Origin: a virus
DNA: 24,169 nucleotides
Direction: 5' to 3' (one strand)
Virus record (IMG/VR): IMGVR_UViG_3300024352_000084
Location: 1 to 24,169 of that record
The translations under genes and the position numbers were made by a program. Positions 7,125 to 14,209 of the stretch are shown in pieces; position 1 is the first letter of the stretch; each line of letters starts with the position of its first letter. The notes beneath the pieces are model-generated. The model had not been told where the DNA came from and did no database searches. It saw only the letters and a program-made list of their open reading frames with translations.

Positions 7125-10100
7125 TTATCCTAAATAACTTCCTGATGATGTAAATTTCAAAATAGTATTGCTACCGCTAGTTGTTACTGTTGGCGAACCT
7201 GTTGTGATACCTGTGTAATTTGCAGTAGGAATAGAAAGAATAACAACGCCTGAACCACCTGCTCCGCCATTAGAGTCATTTCCACAGCCGCCACCGCCGC
7301 CGCCAAGGTTAACTGTGCCTGCCGAACCTGATCCTGTTGATCCTGTGCCGCCTCCGCCCGAGCCTCCACCGCCGCCCGATCCTCCGGAGTTTGCGCCTCC
7401 GCCGCCCCCGCCTGCATATGTGACGCTAGAGCCTGTAATAGACGATGCTGCACCTGCTCCGCCGTTTCCGCCTGTTGTGCCGCTTCCTGAGCCGCCAACT
7501 GCGCCTGCTCCACCGCCGCCACCTCCGGCTTGGTTTGCGCTACCGCCGCCCGCATAACCTTGGCCTGATGTTCCACTCGCACCGCTTCCGCCTGACCGCC
7601 CGCCGCCGCCCGAACCTCCGGACGTTGCGCCAACAAATGTACTTGCGCCTCCGCCACCGCCTGTCGCAGCAACAAGAGAGCCAAGGTTTGAATTTGAACC
7701 TGGGCTTGGCCCGCCACCGGAACTTGCGTTTGTACCGCCCGATCCACCTGCACCAACGGTAATGACATAAGTTGTTGATGTAGCTAATTGCGTTGTGCCC
7801 GCAAGCAAACCACCTGCACCGCCACCACCGGATGCGGAGTTGCCCGAAAATGTGCCTCCGCCTCCGCCACCACCTGCAACAACTAAATAAGAAATTGTAT
7901 AAGGCAAACCTTGGTTGAAAGCAACCCAAGCGGACGATGCTGTGCTATACCACTCAGGAAAACCTGTTGTGGTATTCATTCTTATTTCACCGTTTGTAGG
8001 TGATGGGTCTCGTTGTGCAGTAGTGCCAATCGGGATTCTTAACCCCAACGTATTATTGCTTGCATCAACAACTCCGGTTGATGCCGTAATTGCTAAATTA
8101 CTAGCAGATGATTGCAACAAAGGCGTTGTGACTGAAGTTGTGCCAATTACGCTTGGAGAACTAAGTGCACCCGTTGACGGGTTGTAGCTTAACTTTGTTG
8201 ATGATGTATAAATTGTGCTTAACGACCCGCTCGTTGCAGCCGTAAAGTTAATGTACCTAGTGCCGTTTGTTGTCGTATCGTCACTAATTGTTGCGCCTGT
8301 AGCTGTTGACGCAATTGTGATCGATCCCGCACCGTTTGTAACAGTAATGCCTGTGCCCGCAGTAATTGCAGCCGCAGTATAGTTTGTGCCATTGCCAATC
8401 GGGATATAGCCGTTTGATGGCGTTGTCGTAATACCTAAACCACCATACGCTACACCAAGCGTTCCCGCTGATATGTTGGATGCGCTCAACGATGTTAACG
8501 ATGCGCCCGATCCGCTAAACCCTGTGGCGGTTAAAACGCCTGTGCTTGGGTTGTATTGATATTTAGTCGAACTTGTGTAAATCGTTGATGCTGATCCGCT
8601 TGTTGTTGTGGAAAACAAGGGATAGCGTGTGCTGTTAGTAGTGGTATCGTCCGAAAAAGATACACCGCCCGCAGCCGCTTGCCATGTTGGGGCACTTGTA
8701 CCGTTTGAAGTTAGCACATAACCAATAGTGCCAGCAGCAACAAAACTAGTAGTACCTGATCCGGACTGATATGGAACATAACCCGCACCTCCGCCCGCTA
8801 AATTAGTAGCAGTTGTTGCGCTTGTTGCGCTTGTTGCACTTGTTGCGGTTGTTGCAGTTGCAGCATTGCCGCTAATGCTAATGCTCCAAGTACCGCTTGC
8901 ACCTGTACCGTCTGCTTTAGGTGCGCCTAATGTGTTGTAAGACACAGTTTTGGCAGCACTTCCGTTAAACGTAGCACCGGATGCATCACCTGTACCGCTA
9001 TTGTTAAACGTAACAGCGTTAGCAACCGATCCTACGCCTGTAACCGAACTAGGTGCAATGTTGCGCCAATAGCCGCCCGCTGCGTAATATTGAATTAGAT
9101 CATTGTTAGCAAGTGTGCCAAATTGAACGTTTGAATCCGTGCCACCAAGCGTTGATCCTAAATTGATCAATACTTGAAATGATCCTGATCCGCCGCTTCC
9201 GGCACTAATAACAGTACCCAATTTAACTTTGATGCCAGGCGCAACGGGTTCGGTTTTGGTTAATCCGCCTGTTGTCGGGTTGTACCAAATATCATCGTTA
9301 TCTGCCCATGTTTCGCCGTATGCAGCACCGTTTGTTGTAATGCCATGTATCACACCATACGATGTAATACGACCAAATCCGTTAGTAGCAATGTTTTCTG
9401 TAGCCATACCGATAAACACATCGGCATGAGTAATCCCCGCAGTAGCCGGAGCAAATGTAATAACGCCGCTTGAGCCTACCGTGCCCGTCTTTACAACGGC
9501 TTGCAAAGGCGAATCAGTAATTGCTGCCGATGCCTTGCCATACACAAACAATTCTTCGCCGATTTGCTGAGTGATGTTGCCACCACCCATCCCTGCGTTC
9601 AATGAACCCGTTGTTTGGTCATACCATAAGCGTCCGGCTGCTAATGTAGTGCCTGATCCGCTGCCCATCTGAATGTAAGTTGGGCTGCTAATTGATCCTG
9701 TAAGCCCCGACATTGATGTAATGTCAGAGTTAGCACCGCTTTTGGCTGCACTTAAGTTAGAACGGGCTGTAGTGGCATCTGTAGCACCTGTGCCGCCATT
9801 TGCAATGGCAATCGTTGTGCCGTTCCATATGCCTGTGGTAATCGTTCCAAGCGTTGTAATGCTTGTTTGCCCTGGGTAAGTATCGGAAATCTTAACGCCG
9901 CTTGACGATACATTCAGCGTTGTACCGTTAGCCAGTACAGAGAATGTATTGCCTGTCAGCGCAAGACCATCGCCCGCAATGTAATTACCCGCAGAGCCAA
10001 ATTGCGTCCATGTGATAGGCGTTGTGCCTAATGTACCGCCCGCATCGCTGATACAAACCCAACCCGTGTCGGCTTGAGTCGATCCCTGTTGGATAAACGT

Positions 10101-10622
10101 AAATGCGCTAGGCACTTCCGCCCATGTATCCATATCGGACGATCTAGCCCACGCACCCGATGCTGCAACATAAATGCCGTTGTTTTGCGATAGAGTTTGA
10201 TTCTTGACCAATACCCGATCACCCGCCGCAACCGTTACGCCATCAATCGTTAGCAACCCTGACAACGATGCCAAGTTAGCCGTTGTTGCTACTAAGCAAG
10301 AGGCTTTTAGGTTTAACCCTTGTGCGACAGAATCAACGTAATATTTGTTTGCAATATCCGTTGATGCGTTAGGCGTTGTACTAATTTGACCTGTTGTGGT
10401 GCTGATATTAGTAAACGTACCCGCAGCGGGCACAGAGCCACCAATTACCGTACTATTAATCGTACTAGCGGTAATGTTTAGCCCTGATTGATTAGGATCA
10501 ATATTGGCATCAAATGGCGTTCCCGCAGGGCCAATTAATGTAACAAGAGAATGATCCTCGTTAAATATGCCCTGAACCGGAACGATATTTATCGTATTGG
10601 TTTTGGCTGTATCGTTAGCCAT
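7125..10622 (-). CDS. Large modular tail fibre with glycine-rich tip (1165 aa)
   Basis: This is the largest gene in the window. Residues 1-90 look like an attachment segment (NIVPVQGIFNEDHSLVTLIG, later TDIANKYYVDSVAQGL). Residues about 100-240 follow the common fibre unit GVTVAAGDRVLVKNQT...NGIYVA...W.RS.DMD. The centre has repeated trimeric beta-helix-like Gly/Thr/Ser segments (TLGTITTGIWNGTTI, IANGGTGATDATTARSNL). An ATTATSATSATSATTAT stretch is encoded by 9-bp tandem repeats. Near residue 895 comes the IPIGTTAQRDPSPTNGEIRMN module shared with two shorter fibre genes, then from about 935 a glycine-rich domain. The C-terminal 40 residues nearly match the 324-aa fibre. It is probably the main receptor-binding fibre. 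The start has AAGGG 8 nt upstream. Confidence 0.93.
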   Translation of the reverse strand: MANDTAKTNTINIVPVQGIFNEDHSLVTLIGPAGTPFDANIDPNQSGLNITASTINSTVIGGSVPAAGTFTNISTTTGQISTTPNASTDIANKYYVDSVAQGLNLKASCLVATTANLASLSGLLTIDGVTVAAGDRVLVKNQTLSQNNGIYVAASGAWARSSDMDTWAEVPSAFTFIQQGSTQADTGWVCISDAGGTLGTTPITWTQFGSAGNYIAGDGLALTGNTFSVLANGTTLNVSSSGVKISDTYPGQTSITTLGTITTGIWNGTTIAIANGGTGATDATTARSNLSAAKSGANSDITSMSGLTGSISSPTYIQMGSGSGTTLAAGRLWYDQTTGSLNAGMGGGNITQQIGEELFVYGKASAAITDSPLQAVVKTGTVGSSGVITFAPATAGITHADVFIGMATENIATNGFGRITSYGVIHGITTNGAAYGETWADNDDIWYNPTTGGLTKTEPVAPGIKVKLGTVISAGSGGSGSFQVLINLGSTLGGTDSNVQFGTLANNDLIQYYAAGGYWRNIAPSSVTGVGSVANAVTFNNSGTGDASGATFNGSAAKTVSYNTLGAPKADGTGASGTWSISISGNAATATTATSATSATSATTATNLAGGGAGYVPYQSGSGTTSFVAAGTIGYVLTSNGTSAPTWQAAAGGVSFSDDTTTNSTRYPLFSTTTSGSASTIYTSSTKYQYNPSTGVLTATGFSGSGASLTSLSASNISAGTLGVAYGGLGITTTPSNGYIPIGNGTNYTAAAITAGTGITVTNGAGSITIASTATGATISDDTTTNGTRYINFTAATSGSLSTIYTSSTKLSYNPSTGALSSPSVIGTTSVTTPLLQSSASNLAITASTGVVDASNNTLGLRIPIGTTAQRDPSPTNGEIRMNTTTGFPEWYSTASSAWVAFNQGLPYTISYLVVAGGGGGGGTFSGNSASGGGGAGGLLAGTTQLATSTTYVITVGAGGSGGTNASSGGGPSPGSNSNLGSLVAATGGGGGASTFVGATSGGSGGGGRSGGSGASGTSGQGYAGGGSANQAGGGGGGAGAVGGSGSGTTGGNGGAGAASSITGSSVTYAGGGGGGANSGGSGGGGGSGGGGTGSTGSGSAGTVNLGGGGGGCGNDSNGGAGGSGVVILSIPTANYTGITTGSPTVTTSGSNTILKFTSSGSYLG
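7174..7199 (+). repeat. 26-bp exact direct repeat, copy 2 (end of 1165-aa fibre gene)
   Basis: Partner of the repeat at 5503-5528. It lies in the codons for the C-terminal residues shared by the two glycine-rich adhesins, where both proteins read SPTVTTSGSNTI followed by LKF or VKF. Confidence 0.9.
8812..8856 (+). repeat. Tandem 9-bp repeat inside the large fibre gene
   Basis: Five consecutive 9-mers, all variants of (C/G)TTGTTGC(G/A): GTTGTTGCG, CTTGTTGCG, CTTGTTGCA, CTTGTTGCG, GTTGTTGCA. Since each unit is a multiple of three, copy-number change keeps the reading frame and simply lengthens or shortens an Ala-Thr/Ala-Ser-Thr stretch in the fibre shaft. It looks like a slippage-prone linker. 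Confidence 0.85.
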
Positions 10623-10631
10623 AAATCGCCC

Positions 10632-10970
10632 TTAATCAGCGAGTGCAGGGGTAATATAGAGAACGTTAGTACCTGAACTAATGCCTTTGATGTAAAAAGG
10701 GCCAGCAGGGGCGGCGATAACCAATGGATAATTCATTGCAGCGGGCAATACATACGAACCTGCGTTACCCGATGCTGCAATTGCCGGATCAATAAATGTT
10801 GCACCGCTCGACAATTCAATCGCAGCAACACCTGTGCCTGTGTTTAGCAAATGCACATAGTTGGTTTGATCGTTTGCTTGTGGTGTAATCAAAAGTGCGG
10901 CGGATGCGCTTGTAGTTAATGACAGCACATAAGTGCGACCATTTAAGCGGATTACAGATGTGTTTGTCAT
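10632..10970 (-). CDS. Small virion-type protein of unknown function (112 aa)
   Basis: A beta-rich protein high in Ala, Thr and Ser with no catalytic motif. The pattern is an N-terminal strand pair (VIRLNGRTYVLSLTTSASAALLI), a Q/N-rich loop (TPQANDQTNYVHLLNTGTGVAAI), and a C-terminal jelly-roll-like run ending in PLVIAAPAGPFYIKGISS. This resembles small head-decoration or fibre-base proteins found in many phages, but I cannot assign it to a named family. A strong ribosome-binding site (AAAGGA, 6 nt before the ATG) indicates real translation. It follows the glycosyltransferase gene by 10 nt and precedes the large fibre gene by 9 nt, so it belongs to the adhesin block. A role as fibre base or surface decoration is an inference from context. 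Confidence 0.8.
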   Translation of the reverse strand: MTNTSVIRLNGRTYVLSLTTSASAALLITPQANDQTNYVHLLNTGTGVAAIELSSGATFIDPAIAASGNAGSYVLPAAMNYPLVIAAPAGPFYIKGISSGTNVLYITPALAD

Positions 10971-10980
10971 TGTCTTTCCT

Positions 10981-11643
10981 TTAAGACCGATTTCTTAGCC
11001 AATTACCTAAATGACCTTTAAAAACTTTTAAGCCAATGTGAGCCATCGCTATCTCAGGATCACACCATACTTTACCGCCAATTTTAGCCCATCGCATACA
11101 GAAACTATAGTCCTCGCCATATTTTTTGTCATCAATTACGATGTGCCCAAATAAATCATAAAAAAGTTCATCTTTAGCGGCATCGTGATAATACCGTTGG
11201 GGATATGCCTCAACCATTTTATTGATGCAATTTCGGCTGATTTTCATAAATCCTGTGGGCAAACAAGCCACTTCCAATAATCCTGTATCGGGATCAGCCC
11301 ATAATTCAGGTTTATCTAGGTATTTAACGGGGAAATTCAGATTATCAACCCGATATGGGTATATTCCGCCTACCAAATCTACAGGATGATCAATTAGTTT
11401 GAGCAATGCGCCTGATTGCCAAGCAACATCATCATCTATAAAAACTAAGCAATCGGAGTCGGAATAGTAGAAATTTGTAGCTATTGCGCCACGGCAATCC
11501 GCTATATATGCGCTGCCAATATTATCCACTAGTGTAAAAGTATCGCCACGATCAACCAAAAGCATTAAATCATTGATCAGGGATCGCATTGTGCCCATAC
11601 AGATTTTGCCTGTGTATGCAGGTATAGCAATCGTTACGTTCAT
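10981..11643 (-). CDS. GT-A type glycosyltransferase (220 aa)
   Basis: The N-terminus (MNVTIAIPAYTGKICMGTM) is the nucleotide-sugar-binding start of family-2-like glycosyltransferases. The metal-binding DxD signature is present as FIDDDVAW (Asp 70-72), ending strand four of a Rossmann-like half. Further along, GGIYPYR, CLPTGFMKISRNCI and YGEDYSFCMRWAKIGGKVWCDP (GEDYSFC likely carrying the catalytic acid) complete the catalytic domain. No membrane segment or signal peptide is present, so the enzyme is cytosolic. It lies within the virion operon, after the coat and head-fibre-like genes and before the fibre genes, suggesting that it glycosylates a virion protein, although modification of host surface sugars is possible. 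A terminator ends 13 nt before its ATG, and GGGGGA in that gap is its ribosome-binding site. Confidence 0.88.
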   Translation of the reverse strand: MNVTIAIPAYTGKICMGTMRSLINDLMLLVDRGDTFTLVDNIGSAYIADCRGAIATNFYYSDSDCLVFIDDDVAWQSGALLKLIDHPVDLVGGIYPYRVDNLNFPVKYLDKPELWADPDTGLLEVACLPTGFMKISRNCINKMVEAYPQRYYHDAAKDELFYDLFGHIVIDDKKYGEDYSFCMRWAKIGGKVWCDPEIAMAHIGLKVFKGHLGNWLRNRS

Positions 11644-11656
11644 TCATCCCCCATAG

Positions 11657-11686
11657 AAAAAACCCGCCCTTTTTAGGGGGCGGGCT
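11657..11686 (-). terminator. Rho-independent terminator after coat/head-fibre genes
   Basis: On the minus strand the sequence is CCCGCCC, loop CCTAAAAA, GGGCGGG, then six T. The 7-bp stem is all G/C pairs, and the T run follows directly, so this is a textbook intrinsic terminator. It lies 14 nt after the stop of the 78-aa gene, and its T run ends 13 nt before the ATG of the glycosyltransferase. With no room for a promoter in between, the downstream tail genes must rely on read-through or antitermination. Confidence 0.92.
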
Positions 11687-11699
11687 TATTACTGCAACA

Positions 11700-11936
11700 T
11701 TAGGCTGTTAAGCCAACGTTTTTTAGTGCTGCGATAACGCTGTTTACGGCTACAGAAATTGCTGTACCAGTTGCGTTTGTTGCAATGGTAGTAATTGCTG
11801 CGGCTTGAACAACGGGAGTTGCACCGTAGAAACCAACCAAGTTTGTTGCCGAACCACCGATTTGAACGCCATCGGTAGAATCGCCATTAAACAAATAGTG
11901 GTAGGTTTGGGTACTTGCTGGGCCTGGGTTAGACAT
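11700..11936 (-). CDS. Head-fibre-like small virion protein (78 aa)
   Basis: The protein follows a pattern common just after coat genes in many phages: a Gly/Thr-rich start, the core DGVQIGGSATNLVGFYGATPVVQ (residues about 22-44), an Ala/Thr-rich stretch, and a C-terminal helix ending in ALKNVGLTA. The VGFYGxTPV motif is characteristic of proteins annotated as head fibre or capsid-decorating proteins. The ribosome-binding site is near perfect (GGAGG, 8 nt before ATG), as expected for a product made in many copies. It follows the coat gene by 16 nt and is the last gene before a strong terminator, so scaffold, coat and this gene probably make one abundant transcript. The function is inferred from motif and position. 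Confidence 0.82.
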   Translation of the reverse strand: MSNPGPASTQTYHYLFNGDSTDGVQIGGSATNLVGFYGATPVVQAAAITTIATNATGTAISVAVNSVIAALKNVGLTA

Positions 11937-11952
11937 GATTTCGTCCTCCTAA

Positions 11953-13218
11953 TTAAGCTGCCACACGGCAAGCGAGTTCAGGGTAGAGTGGAGCCCATCC
12001 GTACAACACATCTAGACGAGTCGGGATCGAATCGTTGTTGATGGTGTATTGACGAACAACACGCATGGAAAGGCCGATTTCCTTATCGGAGGCACGACCA
12101 GCGAAATGCACACCTTCGGGCAATTCCAAATCAGCACAAGCAAGCGTAAATGCGTTGCGGTGCATGATAATGTTCTGTGGCGATACAACACCTGCGCCCG
12201 ATACGCCAGCCGAGAAAGGCGTGACAGTAGCAGTCGATGATGTAGTAGCAACAGAAACGTTTTGGAACTGACCTGCGGTAATGATAGCGGGGCTAACAGT
12301 TACCGACATTGTGCCCGAACCTGTGCCTGTCACGGTGCTTGTAACAACAAAGTTACGCAGCTTGTTCGTGCCGTAGGCTTGACGGTTCTGTGGGTTGACA
12401 GCGTAAACACCTGCGATCTGAATCACATCGCCTTGGTTCAGAGTAATTGTTGCGCCCTGTGCCAAAGTAATTGTCGATGTTTGTGCCCAACCGCTTGTGA
12501 GCGAACCTGTGAACGTTGCTGTGTTGGTTGTCAGCGTTGATGCAGTACCGCCAGCCCATGAGCCGAATGTCTGCGACACAACGTTCTGATCCATCTTCCA
12601 GTTCATACCTGCGGAGTCACGACCCATCAAGCCCTTGCGGTATTGATCGCCAATAACTTCCTGTGGCACAAACAGACCCTTCAAGCTGTCAACGATAGTT
12701 GCAGATGTGAAAGGCTCAACGATACACGAACGGCGTCCGTCACGGGGTGCGCCTTCGCTGTCAAGGTAAGCACCCGCTGTCAGGTATGTAATCAAACCTG
12801 TAGGCGGTGTACCTGCTGTACCAACGATGTTAGCCGTGTTGTTCTTAGCCATAACCAAGCCGTCACGGTCAATCTTGTTGGCGATAGCTGCAACTGCGGG
12901 CTTCAGAACACGATCGCTGAACATATCGAGCGATAGAGCCAAATCCTGAGTTGTGAACTGTGTGTCAACGTGGAACTGTGTGCTGAGGGTAACAGGCACG
13001 GATGTTTCGTTGAAATCTTCAACGTTCAATGCAGGGCCAGTTGTACCGATAAAGCGACCAGGACGGCGAACGTTAACGGTGTTACCGATCTTTGCACCAA
13101 CTACTGCGAATTGATCGTCATAGTTACGATCAACTTCTGACGTAAATGTCAGTTCGTTTTCCAAGACCATTAGGGCTTCGTTAGTGATCTTGGAAATGGT
13201 GAGTAAGGTATTACTCAT
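11953..13218 (-). CDS. Major capsid (coat) protein, P22 gp5-like (421 aa)
   Basis: Length (421 aa, against 430 in P22), gene position directly after the scaffold gene, and internal layout all fit a P22-type coat protein. The N-terminus starts with a helix (TNEALMVLENELTFTSEV), then NTVNVRRPGRF and a long helix (SDRVLKPAVAAIANKIDRDGLVM, residues about 101-123). Residues about 215-330 contain a beta-rich insertion (QGDVIQIAGVYAVNPQNRQAYG, VTSTVTGTGSGTMSVTVSPAI). It reads like the P22 I-domain segment (GDKISFAGVKFLGQMAKN...), which inserts in the HK97 fold. The C-terminus (RVVRQYTINNDSIPTRLDVLYGWAPLYPELACRVAA) matches the P22 pattern of an isomorphic strand then LWYGV. AAAGGA gives a strong start. 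Codon use appears more G/C-rich at third positions than in neighbours, consistent with high expression. Confidence 0.95.
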   Translation of the reverse strand: MSNTLLTISKITNEALMVLENELTFTSEVDRNYDDQFAVVGAKIGNTVNVRRPGRFIGTTGPALNVEDFNETSVPVTLSTQFHVDTQFTTQDLALSLDMFSDRVLKPAVAAIANKIDRDGLVMAKNNTANIVGTAGTPPTGLITYLTAGAYLDSEGAPRDGRRSCIVEPFTSATIVDSLKGLFVPQEVIGDQYRKGLMGRDSAGMNWKMDQNVVSQTFGSWAGGTASTLTTNTATFTGSLTSGWAQTSTITLAQGATITLNQGDVIQIAGVYAVNPQNRQAYGTNKLRNFVVTSTVTGTGSGTMSVTVSPAIITAGQFQNVSVATTSSTATVTPFSAGVSGAGVVSPQNIIMHRNAFTLACADLELPEGVHFAGRASDKEIGLSMRVVRQYTINNDSIPTRLDVLYGWAPLYPELACRVAA

Positions 13219-13233
13219 TTTGATTTCCTTTTA

Positions 13234-13246
13234 AATTGGGTTAATT
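13234..13246 (+). repeat. 13-bp inverted repeat flanking the scaffold gene, left arm
   Basis: AATTGGGTTAATT lies on the plus strand at the 3' edge of the scaffold gene, overlapping its stop codon. The same 13-mer occurs on the minus strand at 14173-14185, just before the scaffold start. The two copies therefore face each other across the gene. They may be regulatory or the edges of an exchanged cassette. Confidence 0.7.
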
Positions 13247-14159
13247 ACCTGATCCGTTTAGCTTTACGGGCTTCTTTCCATTGCTGATATGTCCCGTGAA
13301 ACTCGCCTTTCGAGTCGATAGGGGCATCCATTGCGCCGGAAGTTGCCTTGATAGGGCTAATTGGTGCAGGTGCTTTAGACTTCACAGCAACAGGTTTGCT
13401 TTGAGGCGCACTTTCATCTGCTTTCGCAGTTTCAAATCGTGCCTCCAATTTCCCAATTTCTCGCAAGGCTCTTGCGGTAGGCATTGCTGCCAATGATCGA
13501 GCGAATTCGAGGTTTTCGGCAAGGTGATATAGGATTTTTGGGCCTACATCACTTTCAATAATGGCATCCCGCACATCTGAGTTAACCTCAACATCCGCAG
13601 ATTGCACCATTTCCTCAAAATCAGGCAATTCAGCTTTCACTTGCTCCACACGTTGCGTCCAAGTTTGTACAACCTTGTTACGTTCCTCTGCGGCTTTCCG
13701 TTCTGCCTCTTGCCTATCCCGATCCCGTAATGCCTTTTCAGTCGAGTATTCCGCTAATGCTTTTGCATATTCAAATGCATCTTGGAATTGGCTCGGCTGC
13801 GGCTCTGATCCCAACTCATCCTCTACTTTCGCAGGGGCTTGTTGCTGTTCATATTGCCGTAAACGTGCTTCAAGAGCTTCTTTTTCAGCTTTGACCGCTG
13901 CCGCTTCCGCTTTAGCTGCCTCACGCTGTTTAGTTAACTCCGAAAACCGTTTCTCAAGTTTAGGATTTTGTTTCGGCTTTTCTGTTACTTCGCTTTCTTG
14001 TTCTGCAACCTGTTCACTCTGTGATTCCGCCTCAACCTCCGGCTCTGATTGTGCATCAGCCACAGCGGGAGCATCATCTACAGCTAAACCAAGTTTATTG
14101 GCAGTCCAATCGGCTAAATTTTCACTTGTTACTACAGTACCAGCTTCACGTTCTGACAT
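13245..14159 (-). CDS. Scaffolding protein, P22 gp8-like (304 aa)
   Basis: The scaffold drives procapsid assembly with the coat protein and leaves before DNA packaging. At 304 residues it is almost the length of P22 gp8 (303). The N-terminal 60 residues are acidic (EPEVEAESQSEQVAEQESEV). Residues about 65-110 form a strongly charged coiled-coil-like helix (LEKRFSELTKQREAAKAEAAAVKAEKEALEARL by pattern of Lys/Glu/Ala). The extreme C-terminus is basic (YQQWKEARKAKRIR), as expected for the helix-turn-helix that docks on the coat in P22. I chose the ATG at 14159, with GAGG 6 nt upstream. The frame can be extended to a TTG at 14171, but that has no ribosome-binding site. It lies between the portal and coat genes, as in P22. 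Confidence 0.92.
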   Translation of the reverse strand: MSEREAGTVVTSENLADWTANKLGLAVDDAPAVADAQSEPEVEAESQSEQVAEQESEVTEKPKQNPKLEKRFSELTKQREAAKAEAAAVKAEKEALEARLRQYEQQQAPAKVEDELGSEPQPSQFQDAFEYAKALAEYSTEKALRDRDRQEAERKAAEERNKVVQTWTQRVEQVKAELPDFEEMVQSADVEVNSDVRDAIIESDVGPKILYHLAENLEFARSLAAMPTARALREIGKLEARFETAKADESAPQSKPVAVKSKAPAPISPIKATSGAMDAPIDSKGEFHGTYQQWKEARKAKRIR

Positions 14160-14172
14160 GAGTTGCCTCAAG

Positions 14173-14185
14173 AATTAACCCAATT
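14173..14185 (-). repeat. 13-bp inverted repeat flanking the scaffold gene, right arm
   Basis: Minus-strand copy of AATTGGGTTAATT, 13 nt upstream of the scaffold ATG. It overlaps a 7-bp hairpin (arms 14180-14186 and 14192-14198: CCAATTA and TAATTGG around a 5-base loop). The hairpin has no T run, so it is not an obvious terminator. It may be a protein-binding or mRNA leader structure. Confidence 0.65.
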
Positions 14186-14209
14186 AAAACCTAATTGGTA
14201 AGGTTACTG

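Noticed and set aside
7315-7557. Proline-rich plus-strand frames opposite the glycine-rich domains (also 5449-5754)
   Set aside because: They are the complement of GGC/GGT glycine codons and have no start signals.
7184-7768. 194-codon minus-strand frame inside the glycine-rich part of the large fibre, and similar frames near 5513-6055
   Set aside because: Repeating GGN codons keep other frames open and give Gln/Ala/Val-rich low-complexity sequence. No start signal and no family pattern, unlike the overlapping frame at the methyltransferase gene.
8812-8856. Short tandem repeat considered as a CRISPR-like array
   Set aside because: The units are 9 bp, in frame and without spacers, so it is a coding microsatellite.
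14160-14171. TTG start for the scaffold gene at 14171 (and likewise TTG at 16385 for the portal)
   Set aside because: Neither has a ribosome-binding site. The TTG at 14171 is itself part of the TTGAGG site used by the ATG at 14159.
13561-14178. 205-codon plus-strand frame opposite the scaffold gene
   Set aside because: Ser/Ala/Cys-rich antisense of the Glu/Ala/Lys-rich scaffold coding sequence. No ribosome-binding site, and it opposes a gene with strong homology.
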